A stretch of 64,000 nucleotides of DNA, from the NCBI GenBank assembly GCA_963556195.1, contig OY744528.1, positions 55,286,066 through 55,350,065 of the forward strand, given 5' to 3'. The notes beneath the pieces were generated by a model that did no database searches, was not told the DNA's origin, and saw only the letters and a program-made list of their open reading frames with translations. The DNA is from Sepiola atlantica. Lineage: Eukaryota; Mollusca; Cephalopoda; Sepiida; Sepiolidae. Below are positions 56,251 to 64,000 of this stretch, in pieces; the stretch's first letter is position 1; every line of letters begins with the position of its first letter. Made by a program: the position numbers and the translations under genes.

Positions 56251-57278
56251 TATATATATAGTAAAAATAACAGAATACAATTCCAAATTAATAACACTAA
56301 ACATTAATTTATTATGAACTTTAAAAAAATAGTTATGCAAATTAGACATTAAAGGGACTCTCTCTTAATCGTTGATCTGTACTATATATAGAGTATTTCA
56401 AAATATTATGCTGTACTATTGATTTAAATAAGTAACCCATTTTGATAGTAATATAGGAGTGATAAATAAAAAAAACTTTTGCATTTATTCATTTAGATTT
56501 TAAATATTTGTAACCATCAACAATTAAATATTTTTTTCAGATCTTAATAGATCTGAAAAAACAAAAATATTTACCATAAACATTCAAAGTTAAAATTCTC
56601 CTCAACTGTTATCTTGCTAAAAGTTATGATCATGGTGAATGAGGGGGGGGGGGGGGGGGCTCTGATTGGTTGAGCCAGATCATATGTTAGGAGGAAGGGG
56701 CATTTTGAAATAGCAATTAGAGTTAGTAGTTGTTTCTTTGCAGCAGTGACGACTGACAGAAACCTGTCCAACCTGGAAATGATAATGAAAAGTTGCAAAA
56801 AATTTATATACACCTAACCTTGGGAACCCAGATAATGGTTCACAGGATCAAATAAGTTAATGTTATAAATATTCAGTGTTGCCCATGTTCATTGATTCAT
56901 CCCAAATCAGCTTTTAGCTATGAGGAGAGAAGATCTAGATAGCAACCCTGTTCACCATACATGAAGTCGAGATAGCAAAGCCACTGAGACAATCACTGAG
57001 GATATAACAAATATTCCATTGGGTTGATGGCTTTCTGTAAGATTGCTTTAAGTCATGATTGTGGCTTTAATAAAATTTAACTTTTCAAATTCTGTACATA
57101 CCTTCAAATTAGTTAGATCCACTTGCTTCATTTTTCCTCCACAATTAGTAGACTTCATTATAAAATATATTTTCTATGTTGATAAAATGCCATCACTCTT
57201 CAATGTGCTTTTCTATGTACTTACATAATAACAGTTAATTCTCTTTTCGATAACTGTTTCTCTTGCCTATATTTTCAG
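56251..57278. other. Intron with a small hairpin and a 17-G run
   Basis: A hairpin at 56524-56572 has arms meeting at TCAGATCTTAATAGATCTGA and extending into AAATATTT. A 17-G homopolymer lies at 56643-56659. No gene is seen; the stretch ends in the acceptor GCCTATATTTTCAG. Confidence 0.55.
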
Positions 57279-57318
57279 ATTACACCAAATCAGCATAAAC
57301 CAAGTTTATTGTCAAAAG
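57279..57318 (+). CDS. Host gene, exon E
   Basis: 40 nt between TTGCCTATATTTTCAG and GTAAATTAA, entered in phase 0: ITPNQHKPSLLSK plus one base. It is short, but phase fits both neighbours and the acceptor is good. Confidence 0.6.
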
Positions 57319-57423
57319 GTAAATTAATTATTGAAAACATTTCTTTAGCTTGCTTTTTACTATAAAGCCTGTTGTTATTACATTTCCAATGATGTTAATT
57401 TTGATTCTTTGTTCTTTTTTTAG

Positions 57424-57564
57424 TATCCCTGAAGGATTCACAGGGATCTTCCTTAAATACAACCGGAATATCTACCCAGGCACATGCTGAACATTCTCCT
57501 GTTGTCAGTAAAGAGCATGTCAAAAATGCTTTCAAAGATACTGAGTTTGTTCCCATTCAAAAAG
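57424..57564 (+). CDS. Host gene, exon F
   Basis: 141 nt after TTTGTTCTTTTTTAG. Two leading bases complete a Val codon with exon E, then SLKDSQGSSLNTTGISTQAH and more to FVPIQK, leaving one base. The other two frames have stops. The donor GTTTTT is weak. The intron to exon E is only 105 nt, which supports the two being neighbouring exons. Ser/Thr-rich, probably disordered. Confidence 0.7.
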
Positions 57565-57985
57565 GTTTTTGAAGATTTTGTATATTCTTAAATTAAACAA
57601 ATAAAACTTATAGCAATTTAATCTGATTTTTATTGGAAGAAAAGAATTGGTACTTTTATAGAGTACATGGTCTATTCTTATATGTGTGATCAATCCCAAA
57701 CTAGAATGTGTTGTACTAAGAAACAAATAACACAATCAGACATAGGTAATTTGTTAAAACTGACATAAAAAATAAGAGTAAATTGCTAATTTCATTCGTA
57801 CATCATTTCATTATGCTTACTACACTTTCAAAACTTCAACAAAAGCAAAATATCCAGAGCTTCTCCAACCACTAATATCAAAATAAGACCAATGTGAAAG
57901 AGATTCTGAAACGTAAAAGATTCAACCAAGATTGGTAATTTTAGCTCAACGACTGTAAATTCACTTGGCCTTTTGGCAAGAAGCA
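57565..57985. other. Intron sequence
   Basis: AT-rich, no elements recognised. Confidence 0.45.
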
Positions 57986-58140
57986 AAATGTAGTATCCGT
58001 TCTGATACTACACTTCATTTTTTTCTGTCCTCGGTAGTGAAGGAGAAAACCATTCTTGACTGAGGTATTTTAATTTTTGTCTCAATCCATTATGTCCCTT
58101 TTTGGTGAGCTGGATTTTCCTCGTATTAAAAACTAACTTT
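57986..58140. repeat. Second copy of the 40030 dispersed repeat
   Basis: GATACTACACTTCATTTTTT TCTGTCCTC, AGTGAAGGAGAAAACC and AATTTTTGTCTCAATCCA parallel 40035-40135; GCTGGATTTTCCTCGTATTAAAAAC parallels 40145-40170. About 80 percent identical by eye. Confidence 0.65.
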
Positions 58141-58777
58141 GCATCTAACTTTGCTCCTGTGAAGAGCAAGTTAATAGAAACTGTAAATTCACCAATCTGA
58201 AATTAACCAACCACCCAACTTATAAAAATGTTATTTATGAACCCCCTTTTGTTCAATGAAGGTCATATATCTTTATTGTACGACAAAAGTTTCTTTGAAT
58301 TTAAACTCAGTTAAAATTATTCTATCAATTTGTACAATTTATTTACTTAATGTGAAAATAAGACCATATAAAAACTAAACTTTGTGAAACACCCAAATGT
58401 GAAAATAGTATTTTGTGCTGTTTCATACAATAGAGGGCAATATGGTGACACACATAATAGTATCATATAATAAGTCAAAATTACTTGTTATTGAAATGCA
58501 CTGAGATTCTAAGAGCTTATTGCTATTAGAAGATTGTGCAGTTGTAAAGCACCAAACCTTCTGTTCCTGTAAAAAGTAAACTAACTTAAAACCCAAATTA
58601 TTATCACTCGAAGGCCTATCTTTGAAGCCATGTTTTTTTATTCCTCATACAACACTGGATTTTGTAAAATGCCACAAACCAATGCAATTTTTTATATTTA
58701 GGCTAACAATTTTATCTCCTTATTTGAGAAATGGTTCAATTTGAAAAGTTATTTTTCACTTGAGATGCACATATATA

Positions 58778-58809
<32 letters not shown>

Positions 58810-58984
58810 GTGTGTGTACGAAATTCCAGGACAAGAATTCATCTGGTCTGGTAAAGTCTTACTAGAAACAACATCACTTGGAGAAGGTGCACCATTCCTT
58901 GTATAAGCTAGTGTGTAGTCATAATGAGGGGATCTTATTCAGGCTTCGAATACTATGTTATTTTGAATATATTTGGTCAGGGTT
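58141..58984. other. Intron with short (TA)n/(GT)n
   Basis: A TA run followed by GTGTGTG lies at 58783-58817. No gene is seen. Confidence 0.5.
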
Positions 58985-59215
58985 TAGTTAAAGATGCTGC
59001 AGCGCCCAGATGCACATTTTGCAATCAATAAATAACAGTAAAACACCTAATGATCAAGTGCAAAAAATACAAACACATACAAAACAACTTTTTTAAAAAA
59101 GGAAATATTAATTCACTGTTTAAAAAAAATAACACCTTACCAGATTATAAAATACTTAAAAGAAACACAGCTTTTTAAATTTCTCTAGGAAATATCACAA
59201 AAGAAGTATCATAAA
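58985..59215 (+). pseudogene. LINE C-terminal fragment
   Basis: CTFCNQ, a stop, then ITVKHLMIKCKKYKHIQNNF, with LPDYKILKRNTAF farther on, has the Cys/His pattern C..C...TVKHL...C and the weakly conserved tail found after RNase H or at the end of several invertebrate LINEs. Short and broken, so the family cannot be fixed. Confidence 0.45.
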
Positions 59216-59556
59216 TATAAACTTGTTGATGAGCCGTAAAACAAAATCAATCCAATCCTAAGATTATTATTGTTTCCTTATTCAGATGGCTACATGGAGA
59301 AATGTCCTCACATGTTTTCTTTATACCTGTAATTGACTGCCTTAACTTCAAAATCCTAACTTACTACTTGATTTTACTCAACGAATCACAGCTTTTTATC
59401 GGTCACATCTTACTATTTAACAAAATTTGAATTATCTTTTTCCTTTTCAATTCATCTTCAAAATGACAAATCTCAAATATTTGAATCTATGTTTTTAAAG
59501 TAACTGAAGGAAATGTCATGGCTTATATACTTCCAAATCTTTTTTCTTCTTCCAAG

Positions 59557-59763
59557 ACAATAATGGTACCATCACAAGCCAAGAGATGGAAGACTTGCAC
59601 ATTGCCTTGCAGAATATTGACATGTCATCAACATTACCACCTAATGAGCTACCTCTACCTGATCATGATATTCAGAATTTTTTTAATCCTGCAGTAACCG
59701 AATTACCAGATGAAATTGAAGTCCAAACACCCTCAGAAAATGATGACTATGCGGTTATTATTG
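59557..59763 (+). CDS. Host gene, exon G
   Basis: 207 nt between TTTTCTTCTTCCAAG and GTGAGATTT, the best supported exon. Two leading bases complete an Asp codon with exon F; NNGTITSQEMEDLHIALQNI then continues through a Pro/Leu/Asp-rich segment to ENDDYAVIIG. Both other frames are closed. The acidic, proline-containing composition suggests a disordered region; no family is recognised. It ends one base into a codon, so another exon must follow. Confidence 0.75.
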
Positions 59764-60500
59764 GTGAGATTTTTATTGAATAAAAACATAAGTATAAATT
59801 TTACCACATTAAGTTCTACTTATTTGTAGGTGCATCACTTTCCTCTTGTTGCTCAGGTATACTTTGGTGCAGGATTTTTGGTACCAAGGCCTAACTATTT
59901 TTGTTATTTTGTTTGTGTAGTCTGTGAATTTTATGCTGTTTTAAAGCTCAGTCTCATATTGATTTTTTGCCACATGGCGCATTAGTATGGCACATTTCAT
60001 ATATAAATAAAAGCAATTTTATGTTTACAAAAATGTTCTGACAAAAGAATTGCTAACATCGTTATCCTGATATATGATCAAGCTAATGATGTTAGTGCTG
60101 TTGAGCATGTCGACAGCAATTCAATTTTAGAACATCATATACTTTTTAATGAATGAATACATTGAATGAAAAATAAATTTACATTCGTAAAATTAAGAAA
60201 ATTAAACTTTAAAAATATTCACTGAGTATTTTTTTTAAAAGTTCACAATACTATAAGGTACCACATTTTCAGATTATAACAGATTTTTAAAAAATACTAA
60301 ATGTTATTTAACATTTGGTGGTGGTGGTGATGGTGGGTATGCATAATACACTTCCTTCAAATGTTGTTTTTTAGAAAACTCAACTTTTGACATAAATTAA
60401 ATTGCAATTATTTTGCAATTTAATTTCATTTAAAAGGAAAAAGAATGAAATTAAAATTTTATAATCACTTTTTTAAAAAAATTACTTCAACAGGGATGTT
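59764..60500. other. Intron sequence
   Basis: AT-rich with a short GGTGGTGGTGATGGTGG run near 60318; nothing else seen. Confidence 0.45.
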
Positions 60501-60631
60501 AGACTTCCACTTTTATGTCCTTTTTTTGTCATTTGGCTTGATTTTATTTCTCTTTCTGTTTCTTCCTTTCTCGCGTTTTATCTTCCTTTTTCTCTTCCTG
60601 TTTTTTTCTTCCTCTTCATCTCTCAGAAGAG

Positions 60632-60696
60632 AAGACTTTGTTTCATCTAAGAATGACTCTCCTCCACATACGCGCTTGGAGTCTTTCTCATTCTAA
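60632..60696 (+). CDS. Host gene, candidate terminal exon
   Basis: An unusually long pyrimidine tract (60510-60625) precedes CAGAAGAG. Entering after GAG at 60631 with two bases gives a codon shared with exon G, then DFVSSKNDSPPHTRLESFSF and TAA at 60694-60696; AATAAA follows at 60726. Entering at the first AG (60626) also fits the phase but gives a less protein-like 34-residue tail ending near 60730. Either would close the gene. The choice of acceptor and the exon itself are tentative. Confidence 0.35.
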
Positions 60697-60837
60697 CGGC
60701 CAAGGTTTTTTGTTTATTTCTTCAAAATAAACTTTAAACATTCTTTTTACTCAACAAGCTAACTTTAACAGAAATTAACAAATTTAAAAGCAAAAATGAA
60801 GTTAAAAACATCAGTTGATACTTTCAGTATGAAAAAA

Positions 60838-61175
60838 GGGTATTGTAGATTAACACCCTTCACTACAACGCCCCTCCCCTCTCCTCCAAATGAGATTCTA
60901 TGTTTTTTAGGCGATTATGTGAGAACACCCTGAAAAACTTGTCAGAAAGAAGAGAAAAAAAATTATTTGATAATGTAGAATCAGGGATCAGTTGCTCATA
61001 TGAATTTAACATGAAATAATCTCCCATTCCAGGCCATTCTAGCGTTTTCGGGCAGTTAACCATATTTTTTGCTATGGAATTGAAAGATAAATTCTGCATT
61101 TTTCTTTTTTGAGTGGGTCTACTTTTTAGGTGATAACATGTGGTTTTACAAGTTTTTTTTGTTGAGGCACTTGAA
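60838..61175. repeat. Inverted copy of the 52500 repeat, with related TAGGTGATAACATGTGG piece
   Basis: 60840-60935 is the reverse complement of 52525-52620 with about 80 percent identity by eye. GTCTACTTTTTAGGTGATAA CATGTGGTTTTACAAG at 61117-61152 resembles the unit in the 25375-25660 array. The two pieces may be ends of one degraded element. The long minus-strand open frame here is not convincing as a gene. Confidence 0.5.
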
Positions 61176-61931
61176 ATTAAGGTTAGTGGTAGGGTTAAGG
61201 AAGTTTTTTTCGGGGGGGGGGTTGCCACTTGGACTTAGGGTGAGTGGTAAGGTTATGGAAAGGGTTTTTCTAGGGGGCTTCCCACTCTGACCTAGGTTTA
61301 GTGGTAGGGTAAGTAATTATTATTTTATTTTTTTACTAACTTTTCACCATGAACGTACAGAACTTATCTCCCATAGCAAAAATCTTGTTTTGTTAACTGA
61401 CTCATGTTGGGAAATTAGTGGGAGGCCGTGACTGCCCAGGTTGGAAAATTCATTTTGATTTCAGCTTTATTTTGCCATTGGCCACTCACATCCTTGCTAC
61501 AAATTATAATGTGTAATATTCATTGTAGTGATACTATATTAAAAAATATAATATTTGGTTTAGTGATGTCATATTACAAAATGTTATCACCAATTACCTA
61601 TGTTATGTTCCAATCTATGGCACACTGTAAGTTGGAACGATAGTGCGGCTTATGACAAGTTACACATTAATAATGTTAGGAATACAGATATGAACTTGCA
61701 ATTTTCCCTCAGCTATGTTCAATTAATCATATACGATGAATCATTTACTGTGTTTCAGCAATATATGTTTCAGCATTAAATCACCCCAAAAGGTTTGATT
61801 TGTGAAATGGACAAACCAAACCATGCAATTATATTACTCTGTTTGAGATTCAAACTTGACACTAGAAAGGAGAAAAGATAATCAAACTAGAGTATATCAA
61901 CCAAACTTTGAAAAATGAAAATATATTGTAG
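61176..61931. other. Non-coding stretch with short GGTTAGTGGTA.GGTTA repeats
   Basis: Three similar segments (GGTTAGTGGTAGGGTTA type) lie at 61183, 61222 and 61287. No gene is supported. Confidence 0.45.
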
Positions 61932-62195
61932 GATTCCAATTTTGTCGATAATTTGTTACAATGTTTTCCTGCAAGTGCACAAATTAAAAGCTACAAGCTA
62001 AAAGATGACAAGGAAACAGGAGGAGGAAATGAAATAACTGATTTATTTTTGGCTACAACTGGATGCAAGACGATAATGAAAGTCTCTACCATGGTGTATC
62101 CCACAACTCTGGAAGACCGAACTTTCAAAACAATAAGTCATATCCCAAGAAGAAATATGTCCAAGTTGATGAAACCAAAAATTGACAAATCCTAA
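61932..62195 (+). pseudogene. Gypsy-type gag fragment
   Basis: An open frame from GATTCCAATTTT to TAA at 62193-62195. ATTGCKTIMKVSTMVYPTTL and EDRTFKTISHIPRRNMSKLM match the general pattern of a capsid region (a helix, then a Pro-threonine motif, then F..I...L). It follows TTGTAG and could be mistaken for a host exon, but it enters in the wrong phase for exon G. It probably belongs with the gypsy gag material downstream. Confidence 0.4.
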
Positions 62196-62611
62196 CCCGA
62201 TGAACCAACCCTAAAATATTTACACCATCTACGAAATGCGAGTAGATATTGCGAGTTTGAATAACTCTGATAAGAAGAACAGACGATTGAAGAGAACTTT
62301 ATTCAATTAAGGTTAATTGAAGTGCATCACAGTTATATAAAATAATTGAACAGCTACAAATAGGAAATATGTCTTTAAATACCTGCATTGACTTTTCCCT
62401 TGGGAAAAAAAAGGGTAGTATGCCCGGAGAGAAAGTAAACACAGACCACGGCATCAGACACTTAATATGTCAATCGCGTCCAGCAGCAAATTAATCCATT
62501 AATTCATTCTGTGTTCAGTTTTAATAAATTTGTTAAACGTTTCTCTTGATAGTTCATCCATTTTATTTAAAAGTTATTATTTATTATAACCTAAATTACG
62601 AGGTTATAAAA
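62196..62611 (+). repeat. Probable 5' LTR region of a gypsy element
   Basis: A TTAATAAATTTG polyA-type signal near 62521 and a TTATAACCT...AGGTTATAA hairpin (62583-62610) lie directly before the primer-binding-like TGACGACGAGGACGAG (62613-62628). The 5' boundary cannot be set without a second copy. Confidence 0.45.
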
Positions 62612-63015
62612 GTGACGACGAGGACGAGATAAATTTACATTTTTCATAAACAAGAAAGAAAAAAAATGGAATGTACAATACAACAGTTACTACAACAACA
62701 ATTATGTTTGATGGAGTTATTTTCAGAGAGATTTTCCACGCCTACATCGTCGATTTCAGAAACAAATCTTAGGACGGCTACAGATTCACTTTCGCAGACA
62801 ATAACCAGATTTCGTTACGACCCAATGGCAAATTCGATGTTCGAAACATGGTTTGCGCGTTTCGAGGACATTTTTCGAGTTGATTTCAAGGATCAAGCTG
62901 ACGACTGGAAGGTAAGACTTCTGGTACGGAAGCTTGAGACGTCGGAACATGATCGGTATACAAATTACATATTGCCAAAACATTCTCGTGACTACAGTTT
63001 CCACAGCACAGTTGA
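62612..63015 (+). pseudogene. gag: Gypsy gag, interrupted
   Basis: From ATG at 62666 the frame encodes a Gln-rich N-terminus and a capsid region with RFRYDPMANSMFETWFARFE, KVRLLVRKLETSEHDRY and ILPKHSRDYSF. The primer-binding-like TGACGACGAGGACG lies 40 bases upstream. Homology to gag stops at about 63015; the remainder of the open frame to 63208 runs backwards through another element's LTR and is accidental. Confidence 0.65.
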
Positions 63016-63235
63016 AACCTGTCGTCCGAAAAAAAAACACCTTCTTGTTGTCTCTCTTCATGGGACACCCAATCCGACCTCCACCGTTCACTGGTCTCAA
63101 TCAGGAACTGAACCAACAAAGACAATACAGCATTACTTATACCCGCCATCTTTGGAGTTTAATAGAAATCTCGCAAGATTCACGTCCGCCCGACGAGATT
63201 ACGGGTAGGCCTTATGTTTTTATTTTTCCACTACA
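63016..63235 (-). repeat. 3' LTR of an opposite-strand gypsy element
   Basis: On the minus strand TGTAGTGGAAAAATAAAAAC starts at 63235 right after GATCACGGGGGCA, a polypurine-type tract, and the LTR seems to end near 63016 where gag homology of the host element breaks off. The start is well supported; the far end is estimated. Confidence 0.55.
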
Positions 63236-63261
63236 TGCCCCCGTGATCTTAAAATCACATC

Positions 63262-64000
63262 TCACCTCGCATAGTCAGCCATCCAGACCGGTTGTCTCCT
63301 CTCACGATTAGAGCGTCGCGGGGGTTCTTCCAACGGGGGTTCACCGGCTTCTTCCTCAGCATCTCCATTTGATGGCAGAGAGACACGACGTATGTCAAGC
63401 ACGTGTCGCGGCATCCCGTCAACACTCACATTGTTTACAGACTGTACATGCGTTACCCTTCCTCGTCCCCAACGTGTAGTGCATAGAGCTCCCGGTGGCT
63501 TGACCCACACTTCTTCACCAACTGTGATGGATCCTTGTCCCTCTTCACTCATGTTCGTTCTAGCAAGAGGATGACGGCACTCATACCGAAAGACTGACTG
63601 ATGCGACACTGACTCTTCATCTTGACCACTCTTTGGAGACATGTACCAAAATACCGCCTCTTCTGGTGAGATTCGGCCTCTCTCTGCAACAGCTTTTATG
63701 GTTCGGTGATGCCTTTCGACAATCCCATTTCCTCCCGGTCGAAATGCAGCCCGAAAAAATTGCCGGGTACCCCACCTAGCACACAGCTCTGCAAAGTCTT
63801 CAGAGCGGAAGGCGGCACCATTATCCAGTAATATTTCCTCCACTGGCCCCCTCTCCAAAAACACCGCCTCCACGGCTCTGCAGATTTCACTCGCGGTTTC
63901 CGCTCTCAACTTACGCCAGATTGCTACTCTCCCAGGTCCACAGTCAACCATTGACAGGAATATATCGTTCCTATAATGCGTGACGTCAATGGCCAGCCGT
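63262..64000 (-). pseudogene. pol: Gypsy integrase, partial (runs off the window)
   Basis: The minus-strand frame holds RLAIDVTHYRNDIFLSMVDC (first catalytic Asp near the window edge), EEILLDNGAAFRSEDFAELC (second Asp) and FRPGGNGIVERHHRTIKAVA (Glu). A C-terminal domain with ITVGEEVWVKPPGALCT and a Glu/Pro/Arg tail follows, ending at 63262. No break is visible in this part, so the element may be intact beyond the window; it is called partial only because it is cut. GC content is clearly higher than that of its surroundings. Confidence 0.8.

Noticed and set aside
60863..61228. 121-codon minus-strand frame
   Set aside because: It overlaps dispersed repeat sequence and shows no family pattern or transcription context.
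61932..62195. Further host exon
   Set aside because: Wrong phase after exon G, and the residues look like a gypsy capsid fragment.
1..64000. CRISPR array, tRNA, rRNA or bacterial operon
   Set aside because: None found; tandem arrays here have no spacer/repeat alternation of the CRISPR kind, and all evidence points to animal nuclear DNA.

Overview
This is a stretch of animal nuclear DNA, most likely from a mollusc and probably a cephalopod. It is AT-rich, non-coding sequence dominates, and it is packed with nested retrotransposons and DNA transposons. Long (TA)n runs are common, and tails of the type CATCATCA...GTTTAAC...GCTGGCATG.GTTGGACGG, which I associate with cephalopod interspersed repeats, occur near 11800 and 19555. 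The species assignment is inference; no rRNA, tRNA, operon or bacterial gene was seen.

The best candidate for host coding sequence is one unrecognised gene on the + strand. It is carried by eight short exons at 6068-6104, 11507-11589, 12757-12840, 18977-19077, 52211-52360, 57279-57318, 57424-57564 and 59557-59763. All join in compatible phase, and in most exons only the required frame is open. A possible last exon lies at 60632-60696. The predicted protein is hydrophilic, rich in Ser, Thr, Gln and Asn, and shows no domain I can name. Everything else sits in its introns or flanks.

Layout. 1-4045: three head-to-tail non-autonomous Helitrons, two of them next to a 75-bp satellite. 5100-5750: an LTR-like piece with a primer-binding-like site. 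7036-11216: a complete Ty3/gypsy element with 169-bp LTRs and a GTATC target duplication; it has a possible self-priming site instead of a tRNA-type site, and a broken pol. 11953-18824: two related 523-bp LTRs, a decayed second gypsy pol, and a pseudogene of an uncharacterised multi-copy family. 19555-27541: three LINE fragments or copies, the last inside an element with long inverted repeats (25226-28080). 28140-31460: mariner, Penelope-type hammerhead relics and a foldback element. 32121-34425: LINE fragments and a 160-bp satellite. 35994-37950: a non-autonomous hAT element with a perfect 8-bp target duplication. 40195-41322: a Penelope fragment and an inverted-repeat element holding telomere-like repeats. 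41789-51247: a nearly intact BEL/Pao element on the minus strand, with a 1065-bp miniature LTR element nested in its leader. 53108-56250: RT/GIY-YIG (Penelope-like) sequence between roughly 0.7-kb inverted repeats. 61932-64000: gypsy gag sequences invaded by an opposite-strand gypsy element that runs off the window.

The most notable signals are the putative self-primed gypsy element, the 30-nt inverted template-switch insertion that put a stop in its RT, the LTR miniature element inside BEL, the two long-inverted-repeat composites, the decayed hammerhead motifs, and the phase-consistent exon chain.
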